From assembly GCF_008087625.1 (NCBI RefSeq), contig NZ_CP042997.1:5208001-5272000 (forward strand): DNA of 64,000 nucleotides. The letters are read 5' to 3'. The translations under genes and the position numbers were made by a program. The notes below the pieces were generated by a model. The model searched no databases, was not told the DNA's origin, and saw only the letters and a list, made by a program, of their open reading frames with translations. Source of the stretch: Aquisphaera giovannonii. Its GTDB lineage: Bacteria; Planctomycetota; Planctomycetia; Isosphaerales; Isosphaeraceae. Each line of letters begins with the position of its first letter. The first letter of the stretch is position 1. Below are positions 28,231-36,892 of the stretch, piece after piece.

Positions 28231-28830
28231 ATGGAACGCCGGCCGTTCTCTCGCTTCATCGATCGGATGGGCGAAGTCGCCAGGGGGCTGCTCCGCCGCG
28301 AGCCGTCGCCGGGGATGATCGGCGCGCCGCCCTCGGCCCGGTCCCCGTGGCACGACCCCGCCCGGCATGCGCGAGACTTTGGGGAGCGCCATGCGGGGTT
28401 GATCGACTATCACGTCGAGAGTCGGATGCTGGAACTCGGCATCGACCCCGTCCGGATCGGCTGGGGCGATGTCGAGGCGGGGATCCGCCACGCCGCATTC
28501 CACCCCCACGTCGGCGACGGCGGCAACGTCTCGCCGGATGGCCGGATCATCGTCGGCTCCGGGGTGTTCAGCGACGAATTGCTGCGGGCCGAGTACGGGG
28601 ACGAGGCGGCGGAGTTGTTCCGGGCGTCGCGGACGCGGGACCGCCTGGACTCCATCCTCGCCCACGAATACGAGGAACACGCCCACGGCATGAGCCACGC
28701 GGAGGCCGTGAAGCACGCGCCCGAAACCGAGTTGCCGATCAGCGACCGCGCCCGCGCGATCGCGAGGGCGATGGAAAAGGGCTGGAAGCGAGAGATTGCC
28801 GGGCGAGGCCTGGGTCAGCCCGAGCGATGA
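28231..28830 (+). CDS. HEYEE-motif hypothetical protein, copy A
   Basis: A 199-residue protein with no named family known to me. It is homologous to the protein at 55871-56347. Shared blocks are PGMIG-PPSAR, an acidic/His-rich middle (AAFHPHVGDGGN and SGVFSDELL), then ILAHEYEEHAHGMSHAEAVK with TELPISDRARAIARAMEKG. The HEYEE segment in a helix followed by His could be a metal site, but this is speculative. It faces the gene at 28838 across 7 bases in convergent orientation, the same arrangement as the second copy. The start at MERRPFSRF is uncertain; other starts exist upstream. Confidence 0.7.
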   Translation: MERRPFSRFIDRMGEVARGLLRREPSPGMIGAPPSARSPWHDPARHARDFGERHAGLIDYHVESRMLELGIDPVRIGWGDVEAGIRHAAFHPHVGDGGNVSPDGRIIVGSGVFSDELLRAEYGDEAAELFRASRTRDRLDSILAHEYEEHAHGMSHAEAVKHAPETELPISDRARAIARAMEKGWKREIAGRGLGQPER

Positions 28831-28837
28831 GGTAAGT

Positions 28838-29281
28838 TCAACACCCGGCCAGCTCGAACCGCTTCTGCCAGCCCCAGTAGGTCCACCGGAAGACGACCTC
28901 ATCGCCCCTGGAGAACGACCCGACGGGGACCATGATCCTGGCCCGGACCAGCTCGCGGAAGGCCGGGCGATTGGATTCATTCCCTTCGGGGATGCCCGCC
29001 GCGGTGCAGGCCCGCAGCAGTTGCCGGGCGGCCTCCGAGAGGTCCCCATCCGGCGGCGCGTAACGCTCCCGCTCGATCCGTCCCTGCTCGCGCTCGACCA
29101 GTTCGGCGCCGCCGGCCCGGCCCTCCTCGGTCAGCCGGAAGCCGTCGCCCACCGGCTCCATGAGCCCGGCGGCGACCAGCTCCCGGTAGGCGGGGTGATC
29201 GACATCCCGGACCTTCCTCGGTCGTTTGAGCTCGAGCCGGAGCATGGCGACCGCGGCTTCAGACAGGATGATGGCCTGCAT
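28838..29281 (-). CDS. Winged-helix-like partner protein, copy A
   Basis: A 147-residue protein with a very good ribosome binding site (AAGGAGGT). It appears to contain two repeats of a winged-helix-like unit. The first is LSEAAVAMLRLELKRP, then YRELVAAGLMEPV and FRLTEEGRAGGAELVER. The second is ARQLLRACTAAGI, FRELVRARIMVPVG and VVFRWTYWG. The protein at 55558-55779 is a one-unit homologue. In both places it is convergent with a HEYEE-motif gene. DNA binding is possible, but this is inferred from the fold pattern only. Confidence 0.7.
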   Translation of the reverse strand: MQAIILSEAAVAMLRLELKRPRKVRDVDHPAYRELVAAGLMEPVGDGFRLTEEGRAGGAELVEREQGRIERERYAPPDGDLSEAARQLLRACTAAGIPEGNESNRPAFRELVRARIMVPVGSFSRGDEVVFRWTYWGWQKRFELAGC

Positions 29282-29502
29282 GCCGGACCTCCTTGTGGAT
29301 CGATCGGGCATGCTACCAGTTCCCGGCCGCCATGGCATCGCCGATCTCGCCGTGGCGGACCTGCGGCCGCGCCGAATCGCGTGGGCCGCGCCGCTCATCC
29401 GAGGAGCATGGGATATGATGGGCGGAACGGGGCCGGCCGACGGCCTCCCATCATCCCCGGCCCGTCGCGGATGAGAACCCGACGCCCCTTCGCGGACCGC
29501 CC

Positions 29503-30930
29503 ATGGACTTCATCAGCACGTTCGACATGTTCAAGATTGGCCTGGGGCCGTCCAGCTCGCACACGATGGGGCCGTGGGCGGCGGCGCGGCGGTTTCTCAA
29601 GGCGATGCGGAAGGAGGGGACGCTCGACCGGGTGGCACGGGTGCGCGTGGACCTGTACGGCTCGCTGGCGAAGACGGGCCGGGGGCACGGGACGGACCTC
29701 GCCGTGATCCTCGGGCTCTGCGACTGGGACCCGACGACGTGCGACCCGGGGGCGGTCCACGAGGAGGTGACGCGGGTGCGGGCCGGGCGGACCCTGCCGC
29801 TGGCGGGCTCGCGGCCGATCCCGTTCGATCGGGAGGACGTCGCGTTCCACATGGACGTGACGCTGCCGTTCCATCCCAACGCGCTGACGTTCGCGGCGAC
29901 GCTCGAAGACGGCTCGGCCCGCTCCGAGACCTACTACTCGATCGGCGGCGGGTTCGTCGTGCAGGAGGGGGAGGACGCGGCGGCCCGGGCCGTGGCGCCC
30001 GGCGTGCCGTTCCCCGTCGAGACCGCGGCCGACCTGCTGCGGGCGTGCCGGGAAGGGGGGCTGACGATCCCCGAGGTCGTCCTCCGGGACGAGCTCGCGA
30101 TCCGCGACGAGGAGGCGGTCCGCCGGGGCCTGGCGCGGATCTGGTCGGCGATGCGGGGCTCGGCGTTTCGAGGGGCGTACGCGGAGGGGATCCTGCCCGG
30201 CGGCCTGGAGGTCGTCCGCCGGGCGCCCCGGCTGAACCGCTCGCTGCTCGGCGATCGGGCGGAGGCGGCGTCGAGGAGTCCGGAGGCGTGGGTCGAGGCG
30301 GTGCGGGCGTCGGCCGGGGGGTTCGAGGCGACGCTCAAGTGGGTCTCCTGCTTCGCCCTGGCGGTCAACGAGGAGAACGCCGCGTTCGGCCGCGTGGTCA
30401 CCGCCCCGACCAACGGCGCCGCGGGGGTGATCCCGGCCGTGCTCCTCTATCGGGCCTGCTTCCACGAGGGGGGCGGCGAGGCCGTCGAGCCGTTCCTGCT
30501 GACCGCCGGCGCGGTCGGCGCCGTGTTCAAGAAGCGGGCGACGATCTCCGCGGCGCTGGGGGGCTGCCAGGCGGAGATCGGGGTCTCCAGCGCCATGGCC
30601 GCGGCGGGCCTGGCCCAGACCCTGGGCGGGACCGCCGAGCAGGCCCTCATGGCGGCCGAGATCGCCATGGAGCACCACCTGGGCCTGACCTGCGACCCGG
30701 TCGGCGGCCTGGTGCAGGTCCCCTGCATCGAGCGCAACACCATGGGCGCCGTGAAGGCGATCACCGCCGCCCAGCTCGCCCTGGAAGGCGACCCGGCCCG
30801 CGCCAAGGTCAGCCTGGACGCCGTCATCCGCTCCATGTGGGAGACCGCCCTGGACATGAGCGCCAAGTACAAGGAGACGTCCGAGGGGGGCCTGGCGGTG
30901 CAGATCCCGGTGAATGTGGTCGAGTGCTGA
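29503..30930 (+). CDS. sdaA: L-serine ammonia-lyase, iron-sulfur type
   Basis: A 475-residue single-chain L-serine dehydratase, which converts serine to pyruvate and ammonia using a 4Fe-4S cluster. The N-terminal (beta) domain has [16 protein letters not shown] and [13 protein letters not shown]. The C-terminal (alpha) domain has [16 protein letters not shown], the cluster cysteines in [15 protein letters not shown] and [19 protein letters not shown], and [14 protein letters not shown]. The length and domain order are standard. No linked serine transporter is seen. Confidence 0.96.
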   Translation: MDFISTFDMFKIGLGPSSSHTMGPWAAARRFLKAMRKEGTLDRVARVRVDLYGSLAKTGRGHGTDLAVILGLCDWDPTTCDPGAVHEEVTRVRAGRTLPLAGSRPIPFDREDVAFHMDVTLPFHPNALTFAATLEDGSARSETYYSIGGGFVVQEGEDAAARAVAPGVPFPVETAADLLRACREGGLTIPEVVLRDELAIRDEEAVRRGLARIWSAMRGSAFRGAYAEGILPGGLEVVRRAPRLNRSLLGDRAEAASRSPEAWVEAVRASAGGFEATLKWVSCFALAVNEENAAFGRVVTAPTNGAAGVIPAVLLYRACFHEGGGEAVEPFLLTAGAVGAVFKKRATISAALGGCQAEIGVSSAMAAAGLAQTLGGTAEQALMAAEIAMEHHLGLTCDPVGGLVQVPCIERNTMGAVKAITAAQLALEGDPARAKVSLDAVIRSMWETALDMSAKYKETSEGGLAVQIPVNVVEC

Positions 30931-30991
30931 TTGACGCGGCCCGCCGATGCACGGCCGGTCCCGCCGTCGGGACCGGCTCGGGGCGACACGA

Positions 30992-31642
30992 TCAGCGCCC
31001 GCGTCGACCCGCGCGGATGCGACAGGCCAGCAGCACCGGGATTCCGAGGGCCGTCAGGGCGAGCGCGGGGGGCTCGGGGACGGCGGCGCCGAGGTGGATG
31101 TTGCCGAACTGATGGATGCCCTGCGTGCCGTTGCCTTGGTCCCAGCTCACCGAGGTGAGGTTGGTGAATCCCGCGAAGTCGAACGGCTGGAAGACCAGGG
31201 GGGGGCTGGGCGTCGACACGGTGAAGGTCTGGGTGACGGTGCCTCCGCCGGCGAGCGTGCCGGTGAAGGTCACGGACGGGGCGGCATCGAACGCGAAGTT
31301 CCGGGCCAGGTCGATCGAGAGCAGGGAGAAGGGGCCGCCGTCGGTCCGCGTCAGGGTGATGGTCGCCGGCGCGAACGCCGCCAGGCCGTTGGCCCCGGCG
31401 TAGTACGGGTTGTCCCCGACGATCTGGGAGGACCCGTTGCCCGTGTCCGGGCTGTTGAAGACGAAGCCGCCGCTGGTGCTGGTGAGGGTGAACCCCTGGC
31501 TCTGATAGGGGCTGAAGACGGCCAGCGTGCCGGGCGCGACGTCGCTGAAGTCCAGGATCGTGTCCGCCCGGGCCCGGCCGCCGGCCGGGCCGATCAGGGC
31601 CATGATCCCCACGGCGATGAAGATTCCCCGCTTCCCTCGCAT
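30992..31642 (-). CDS. PEP-CTERM surface protein
   Basis: A 216-residue exported protein with a signal peptide (GIFIAVGIMALIGPAGGRARA), a beta-sandwich-like domain (ILDFSDVAPGTLAVFSPYQS, ITLTRTDGGPFSLLSIDLAR), and a PEP-CTERM signal (AVPEPPALA, hydrophobic segment, RAGRRGR). The ATG follows GGAGGAG at six bases, which excludes the long upstream frame. The domain resembles those used for extracellular structural proteins. It is convergent with sdaA and ends about 60 bases from it. Confidence 0.85.
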   Translation of the reverse strand: MRGKRGIFIAVGIMALIGPAGGRARADTILDFSDVAPGTLAVFSPYQSQGFTLTSTSGGFVFNSPDTGNGSSQIVGDNPYYAGANGLAAFAPATITLTRTDGGPFSLLSIDLARNFAFDAAPSVTFTGTLAGGGTVTQTFTVSTPSPPLVFQPFDFAGFTNLTSVSWDQGNGTQGIHQFGNIHLGAAVPEPPALALTALGIPVLLACRIRAGRRGR

Positions 31643-31936
31643 GAGCTGCTCCTCCGTTATGAGATGGGCTGTGTGCCGCACGGGCGTCATGTGCCGAATG
31701 GTTGTCACCTCGACGGCCTCGGACGGGAGTCCTCGATCGTAGCGGGCCGCCGGGCCGATGCAAGCAAGGTGGGCCGATGGGGGCGGTGACGTGTTGCTTC
31801 GACGCATCGTGGCGCGGTGATCACGCCGAGATAGGCGGCAAGGCCGCGAATCGTTTCGCATGTCCTCCGCGGCGCGGATGATGCTACGATCGGGGTCGGC
31901 GTGCGAAGGTGATGCGGGGCGAAAGGGGGGCGGTCC

Positions 31937-32815
31937 ATGCCGGTGCTCGATCGCGAGGAGTACATCGAGCAGGCGTATTTCTTCCAGAGCTTCCGGGAGC
32001 GGCTGATCGACGGCCTGCCGGCGCAGGAGATCCTCGAGCGGGTGGGGGAGGAGCTGCTCACGACCACGAAGCTGCCGCTGGCGGTCTCGTTCCTGGCGAC
32101 GGAGATGAAGGTCTCCGGGCTGATGGCCCCGGCCATGGCCCAGATCGGGCACTACTTCACGGCCTTCCAGGCCCATGTCGTCGGCCAGGCGGAGGTCACC
32201 CACAGCCGGTTCTCCACGGAGCAGGCCCTGCTGATCCTCGAGCGCGAGGCCAAGTACAAGGCCGGCGACCTGTCGCTGCCGGGCCTGTTCGTCTTCCAGT
32301 TCGAGTCCCTCTCCCGCAACCGCCTGGGCTACACCAAGGGCCTCGCCGCCATGTCGAAGGACCCGCACTACGACGAAGACTGGCGCGATTATATCCTCAC
32401 CCTCCAGATGCGGCTCGGGGACGTGGACTTCGCGGACCTGATCTTCGTGCGGTCGTCGTTCTTCGTGGCCGAGCGGCGGAGGCGGGACCCGGACTTCACG
32501 CCCAAGTACCCGACGCTCTTCGGCGACCGGGAGGGGAAGATCGCCCGCGCCAACCGCGGCCGCGACCCGATGTACCTGTTCTCCGCGCTCCAGCGCCAGC
32601 TCGGCTATCCCGAGGTCCCCCGCCCGCGGCGGCCCGACGAGCTGGAGGCGCGCGTGCTGCTGCTGGAGCAGAAGGTCGCCCAGCTCGAGAATCGCCTGAA
32701 GCTCGCCGAGAGCGAGATGAATCAGGACGTGGACCTCTCGCAGGTCATGGTCAAGGCCGAGGAGACCGCCGGCGTCCCCGCCGGCTGGGGCAGGAAGCCC
32801 CGCCCATCCGGCTGA
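31937..32815 (+). CDS. Conserved hypothetical protein with C-terminal coiled coil
   Basis: A 292-residue, probably cytosolic protein. Notable stretches are YIEQAYFFQSFRERLIDGLP, QIGHYFTAFQAHVVGQAE, LFVFQFESLSRNRLGYTKGL and RRDPDFTPKYPTLFGDREG. A coiled coil follows at about residues 236-262 (LEARVLLLEQKVAQLENRL). It is well ordered over its whole length and looks like a conserved planctomycete protein. I recognise no named domain and give no function. It has no close co-oriented neighbour, and repeats follow directly downstream. Confidence 0.75.
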   Translation: MPVLDREEYIEQAYFFQSFRERLIDGLPAQEILERVGEELLTTTKLPLAVSFLATEMKVSGLMAPAMAQIGHYFTAFQAHVVGQAEVTHSRFSTEQALLILEREAKYKAGDLSLPGLFVFQFESLSRNRLGYTKGLAAMSKDPHYDEDWRDYILTLQMRLGDVDFADLIFVRSSFFVAERRRRDPDFTPKYPTLFGDREGKIARANRGRDPMYLFSALQRQLGYPEVPRPRRPDELEARVLLLEQKVAQLENRLKLAESEMNQDVDLSQVMVKAEETAGVPAGWGRKPRPSG

Positions 32816-32852
32816 CGCGTGCGTGCGGGGCGGCGGCCCTCGCGCCGGCCGA

Positions 32853-32901
32853 GGCGATCCCGTGGCGTCGCTGCGCTCCCGCCACGGCCACCCGGAAGGC
32901 C
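32853..32901. repeat. Half copy of the GGGTGGCTG element
   Basis: GGCGATCCCGTGGCGTCGCTGC followed by GCCACGGCCACCCGG matches the right arm of the elements at 26817 and 60650. The left arm is missing. It directly follows the hypothetical gene ending at 32815. Confidence 0.5.
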
Positions 32902-32945
32902 GGCCGCGCCGGGCGACCGAATCCGGCCCTCCTTCTTGCGAAGCT

Positions 32946-33127
32946 ATGCTTCACCCACAAGTCGTAAGTTCTTTCCGGCCATAGGCCCTTGAGGGGTCGC
33001 ATCGGGGTAGGGTGGGTCAGCCGACGGAGACGGCGCAACCCACCGCATTTCGGTGGGTTGCGCCTCGCAAGCTCGGCTGACCCACCCTGCCCGGGAGCTC
33101 GCACGTTCGACTTGTGGGTGAAGCATG
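32946..33127. repeat. Nested palindrome: GGGTCAGCC hairpin inside CTTCACCCACAAG inverted repeats
   Basis: The outer 19-base perfect inverted repeats are ATGCTTCACCCACAAGTCG (32946-32964) and its complement (33109-33127). Between them lies the 78-base GGGTGGGTCAGCCG hairpin (33010-33087), in the opposite orientation to its copy at 21268-21345. The whole 182-base unit has a MITE-like shape and carries no gene. It occupies most of the 32816-33242 gap. Confidence 0.8.
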
Positions 33128-33242
33128 GGCCCATGGGACAGGCACTCGGCCGGATGAGCAGGAAGCCCGGCGGCGGGCCCACACCTTGAGGCGGGCCGGG
33201 CGAGGCCGTCGGCCTCCTGGGCGTCGCCCGTCGCCGGGGGCC

Positions 33243-34271
33243 TCAGCCGGACCTCGGCGGCTCGCCGGGCTTGGCCGCGGGCTTCTCCCTGTCCCTGTCG
33301 CGGTCGCGGTCCCTCCCGTTGTCGCGGTCGGGGCGGGGGGGGGAGGGCTCGGAGTCGGCGTCCTGCCACTTCATGGCGCGGGCGTGGCGCATGGGGGCGA
33401 TGCGGAGGATGACCTCGCCGTCCTGGAAGAGGCGGACGGTGCCGTTGGACTGGCTGACGACCACGGCCAGGGCCTTGGTCACCGCGGTGATCGCGGCGGC
33501 GGCCCAGTGCCGCGTCCCCAGGCCCTTGGTGAGGGTGAGGCCGGCCATCGGGGCGTCGATCAGCCGGCAGGCCGCCTCCACGGTGCCGTCGCGGGCGACG
33601 ACGAAGGCGCCGTCCATCTGGGCGATCTCCTTGATCGCCTCGCGGACCCGCACGTCGCGGACGTTCCGCTCCTTGCGGCGGTAGCCCTTGAACGGGTCGA
33701 AGCCCAGCGGCCGGGTGCGGGCCAGGACGTTGCGGGCGTCGCCGACGACGATCAGGGAGCCGACCGCCTTGCCCTCGCGGCCCTCGCGGCCGATCTCCAC
33801 GGCCGTGTCCACGACGGCCTTGAGCGTCTCGAACGGCACCCACTCCTCGAGCGCCCGCAGGTCCCTCGCGGTGAGCCGCTCCAGGTGCTCGCCCAGGCGG
33901 ATCACGGTCAGGGAGTCGAGCGCCTCGGCCTCGAACCCGGAGTAGACGACGACCACGCGGGCGCCGGCCTTCAGCAGGTCGTTGGCGACCGCCTCGATGA
34001 GGGCCAGGGTGATCCGCTCGGCGATGGCCGCCTCGCTGGGCTCGACCTCGATCGCGACGATGCCGCGCCCGCGGATGGCGTCGAGCTGGCGGTCGGACGC
34101 GGACGCGGCCAGGACCGGCACTCCGCCGCAGGAGGTCGGCACGAGGTCCCAGTCGAGCGGCCCGTCGGGGATGACCAGGATGCCGGCCGCGCCCAGCCGC
34201 TGGGCCGCCTCGCAGGCCAGCGAGAGGACCTGCTGCGGGGTGCCAAGCTTGGGGGCGGCGTTCGGCGTCAC
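33243..34271 (-). CDS. Diadenylate cyclase (DisA_N domain) with a pyruvate-kinase-C-like N-terminal domain
   Basis: A 342-residue protein. The C-terminal half (about residues 165-295) is a DisA_N/DAC domain, which makes cyclic di-AMP from two ATP: VGSLIVVGDARNVL, the DGA motif in QMDGAFVVARDGTVEAACR, and GLGTRHWAAAAIT, where canonical RHR is RHW, then SQSNGTVRLFQDGEV. The N-terminal half (about 10-125) resembles the C-terminal domain of pyruvate kinase (ACEAAQRLGAAGILV, ARVVVVYSGF). The tail is a charged Asp/Arg repeat (DRDRDRDREK). The GTG start follows GAGG at nine bases and avoids a disordered shadow extension. It is downstream of the KPAEPKKDEA-repeat gene on the same strand. Confidence 0.85.
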   Translation of the reverse strand: MTPNAAPKLGTPQQVLSLACEAAQRLGAAGILVIPDGPLDWDLVPTSCGGVPVLAASASDRQLDAIRGRGIVAIEVEPSEAAIAERITLALIEAVANDLLKAGARVVVVYSGFEAEALDSLTVIRLGEHLERLTARDLRALEEWVPFETLKAVVDTAVEIGREGREGKAVGSLIVVGDARNVLARTRPLGFDPFKGYRRKERNVRDVRVREAIKEIAQMDGAFVVARDGTVEAACRLIDAPMAGLTLTKGLGTRHWAAAAITAVTKALAVVVSQSNGTVRLFQDGEVILRIAPMRHARAMKWQDADSEPSPPRPDRDNGRDRDRDRDREKPAAKPGEPPRSG

Positions 34272-34432
34272 TCGGAGCGGCCTCGGGGGATGGGGGGACT
34301 TCGGCGACGGGACGGGGACGGGGGCCGAGACGGGGGTGCGAGACGAGGCCGCCCCGCTCGCGAGGGGCGAGGCGGGGCGGCCTTCGGCGAGGGCGGCGTC
34401 GCGAGGCCGGCGGGACGCGCCGGCCCGGGCGA

Positions 34433-35218
34433 TCAGGACTTCTTGGGCTCGTCCTTCTTCGGCTCGGCGGGCTTGGGCTCGTCCTTCTTGGGCTCGGCGG
34501 GCTTGGCCTCGTCCTTCTTGGGCTCGGCGGGCTTGGCCTCGTCCTTCTTGGGCTCGGCGGGCTTGGCCGCCGCGGCGGGGGCCGGGCCCTTGGCCTTGCG
34601 GACCATCTCGATGTGCCGATTGAGGATGTTGGCGCGCTGGTCGTACCACTCCTTCAGCCCGGCGCTCGGGTTGACGATGCGGATCTCGTCCTGCGGGTTG
34701 ATGGACGTGCCGTCGAGCTTGCCGTAGCCGGTGAACCAGCCGCAGAAGACCTCGGGCGTGACGGCCCAGACGCCGTCCTTCTTGGCGGCGGGGTTCTTCA
34801 GGGTCCTGGCGTCGATCGCGTAGCCCTTGATCAGGATGTCGAGGACCGGCGGCGGGTCGAGCGAGGACTCTACGAGCCCGGCGTCCTGGGCGGCGACGAT
34901 CGCCTCGGCCACCGCGTGGCGGGCCGCCTCGAGCTTCTCCTCGACGGCCTTGGGGACGACCGGCGGCGGGACCTCGGCGGGCTTGGCCTCCTCCTTCTTG
35001 GGCTCGGCGGGCTTGGCCTCGTCCTTCTTCGCGGGCTCGGCGGGCTTCGCGTCGGCCGGCTTCGCATCGGCGGGCTTGGCCGGCTCGGCGGGCTTGGCCT
35101 CGGCCTTCGGGGTCTCCTTCTTGGCGTCCTGGGCGCGGGCGGCGGGGGTCGTCAGGGCGGCGGCCAGGGTGAAGGCCAGGCCCAGGGACACGGCGAACGG
35201 GAGTCGGCGACGGACCAC
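34433..35218 (-). CDS. Secreted protein with Lys/Pro/Ala/Glu repeats on both sides of a core domain
   Basis: A 261-residue exported protein with a signal peptide (FAVSLGLAFTLAAALTTPAARA). A low-complexity region of KPAEPAKPADAKPAD type precedes a core domain (about residues 88-210), which contains VPKAVEEKLEAARHAVAEAI, LDILIKGYAIDARTL, VWAVTPEVFCGWFTGYGKLD and LKEWYDQRANILNRHIEMV. The tail holds 30-base DNA repeats encoding KPAEPKKDEA. Such tails often span or bind peptidoglycan. The GTG start has GGAG at eight bases. The diadenylate cyclase gene follows after about 160 bases on the same strand and could be co-transcribed. Confidence 0.8.
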   Translation of the reverse strand: MVRRRLPFAVSLGLAFTLAAALTTPAARAQDAKKETPKAEAKPAEPAKPADAKPADAKPAEPAKKDEAKPAEPKKEEAKPAEVPPPVVPKAVEEKLEAARHAVAEAIVAAQDAGLVESSLDPPPVLDILIKGYAIDARTLKNPAAKKDGVWAVTPEVFCGWFTGYGKLDGTSINPQDEIRIVNPSAGLKEWYDQRANILNRHIEMVRKAKGPAPAAAAKPAEPKKDEAKPAEPKKDEAKPAEPKKDEPKPAEPKKDEPKKS

Positions 35219-35431
35219 GAGCAATTCTCCTTTGCTTTGCGTTCTGGAATGACCTCGCGAGGCCGCGGCCTCGCGGCCTGCCGGGGCGCAACATCCTCTC
35301 GCCATCCGGCGCGGCCGGCCCCATCTCCCCGGGGGCAGCCACGCCTCGCACGGCGTCCGGAAGACGATCATCCGGACGAGTTTAACGCCCGAGGACGGCC
35401 GTTGCCAGGGATCGGCGTGCTCTCTGCCCGT

Positions 35432-35881
35432 TCACCAGAGCCACTGAACGAGGCTGAGGAATGTACACAATGCCCTGGTCGCCTGCCGGATCGTGACGAC
35501 CGGCGCCGGATTCGCTCGATCGTGGACGAGGACGTTGCGGTATTCGCGGACGCGGTGGACGGCATCCGCCTCCGCCTGCGGGATGTGCCCTCGGGCCCGG
35601 ACGCGGTTGACCAGCGATTCGGTCGTCCCGGGCCTCCGGAGGCCGGACGCACGGATGAAGTGCTGGAGGGCCGTCTCGAGCTCGGAGAAGATGCGGACGA
35701 GGAACGTGCCTTCCAGGTTCGCCGATGCCGTCCGGATGTCCCGCCGACTCACCCGGCCGTCCAGGAGCGAGGGGTCTTCGTTCACCGCCCCGAGGAGGCG
35801 ATCCGTGCCCATCCGGATCGCCGCATACTCGCGTTCCACGGCCTTGATCCGGCTCATCCGGCGGAGCGCCTCATCCGGCAT
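35432..35881 (-). CDS. HEPN-like protein
   Basis: A 149-residue, all-helical protein. The segment VHRVREYRNVLVHDRA near residue 110 has the R-x4-H pattern (RNVLVH) of HEPN ribonucleases, preceded by a helix with FLVRIFSELETALQHFIRA. HEPN proteins often act as toxins or in phage defence. It overlaps the end of the upstream gene (35871-36530) by 11 bases, so the two are a coupled pair. The fit to MAE_28990-type HEPN toxins is by motif and context only. Confidence 0.7.
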   Translation of the reverse strand: MPDEALRRMSRIKAVEREYAAIRMGTDRLLGAVNEDPSLLDGRVSRRDIRTASANLEGTFLVRIFSELETALQHFIRASGLRRPGTTESLVNRVRARGHIPQAEADAVHRVREYRNVLVHDRANPAPVVTIRQATRALCTFLSLVQWLW

Positions 35882-36530
35882 GGATGTGCATCGCGTCGAA
35901 GACGCGGCGAATCGCCGCCTTCGTCAGGGGCCTGGCCGGGGCCCCTCGGCCGTTCCCGGCGGACATGTCCTCGAAGACATAGCGGACCTTCCAACGATCG
36001 CCATCGGTGGTGAGCCTGGCGACGTCGTCGTAGGACGGCATCAGGCAGAGGTCCACGACGCCCTCGATGCCCGGCGCGTCCCGACCGATAGGCTCCAGAT
36101 AGAGCCGGGTCGCTTCCTTCTGGAGGAGCAGGCTGGGCGCCCGGTAGTCGCCTATCTCCGGATCCTGCATCCTCTTGTCCACGAGCCTCGTCGCCCAGCC
36201 GAGCTCTTCGGCCCAGCCCTTGACCGTCGCCATCAGATCCCGGAGCCTTTCCAGCCACCCGCTCCGCTCCAGGAGACGGCGACGGACGAGGTCCTCCAGC
36301 TCCTCTCGGACGGATTCCCGATCCGGCGCCCGGAGCCAGCGTATCTCCACCGCGCCTCCGGGGCCGCGGGCCGAAGCGACATACCGAGGGGCGGCCGAGA
36401 GCGGCTCTACGCCGGTCTGCAACGGCCTGCTGACCCCCGGCATGAATGTGAATCGGAATGCCCCGTCGACATCAGGATCGATATTCACCCTCACCGCCAA
36501 GTCAGCCCGGGCGGATCGTTGACGGGCCAT
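35871..36530 (-). CDS. Hypothetical protein coupled to the HEPN-like gene
   Basis: A 219-residue protein starting at the ATG that follows GGAGG at six bases. Its blocks are DLAVRVNIDPDVDGAFRFTF, AVEIRWLRAPDRESVREEL, WAEELGWATRLVDKRMQDPE, APSLLLQKEATRLYLEPIG, GVVDLCLMPSYDDVARL and WKVRYVFEDM. The segment GDYRAPSLLLQKEATRLYLEP is an ordered strand-helix pattern like that of small nucleic-acid or antitoxin proteins. I do not recognise the family. The overlap with the HEPN gene suggests one functional unit, possibly antitoxin and toxin or a two-part defence system. Confidence 0.65.
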   Translation of the reverse strand: MARQRSARADLAVRVNIDPDVDGAFRFTFMPGVSRPLQTGVEPLSAAPRYVASARGPGGAVEIRWLRAPDRESVREELEDLVRRRLLERSGWLERLRDLMATVKGWAEELGWATRLVDKRMQDPEIGDYRAPSLLLQKEATRLYLEPIGRDAPGIEGVVDLCLMPSYDDVARLTTDGDRWKVRYVFEDMSAGNGRGAPARPLTKAAIRRVFDAMHIHAG

Positions 36531-36892
36531 GGTCATCCTCCGGTCGGGCCGCGTCACGCCGGGACCGGGCGGGAAACGGGCGTTCCTTTCGAGAACTCCC
36601 CCGCAATCCATGGTAGGCGTGATGCCGGCCCTCCGCCAGGGTCCCAGGTTGCCGGCGCTCGCGCGATCCCCATGAAGCCTTCGCCAGGCCGGCCAGGCGG
36701 CCCATCTTCGCTCGAACCTCCCGAGAGTGTCGCAGGGCTCACGCCGGGTTTGCCGCCAGGCCGGGTTATGCCGGAGGGCCGGATTGCCGAAAAGAGAAGC
36801 ATCGAGGATGCGGCGGCGGGCCGCAGCGGTCGGATGGCACGTTCGCTCATGGGCGGCGAGGGCGTGCGATGGTGTCGGTCAGGAGGATCGCG
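36531..36892. other. Intergenic region between divergent genes
   Basis: About 360 bases separating the HEPN-pair operon from the large exported protein gene. No ORF here is convincing and no repeat family member is present. Both promoters should lie here. I cannot point to specific boxes. Confidence 0.4.

Noticed and set aside
33114-34727. A 537-codon plus-strand frame opposite the diadenylate cyclase
   Set aside because: It is antisense to a protein with DAC motifs. Its own translation is low-complexity and includes repeats that only mirror the KPAEPKKDEA coding repeats.
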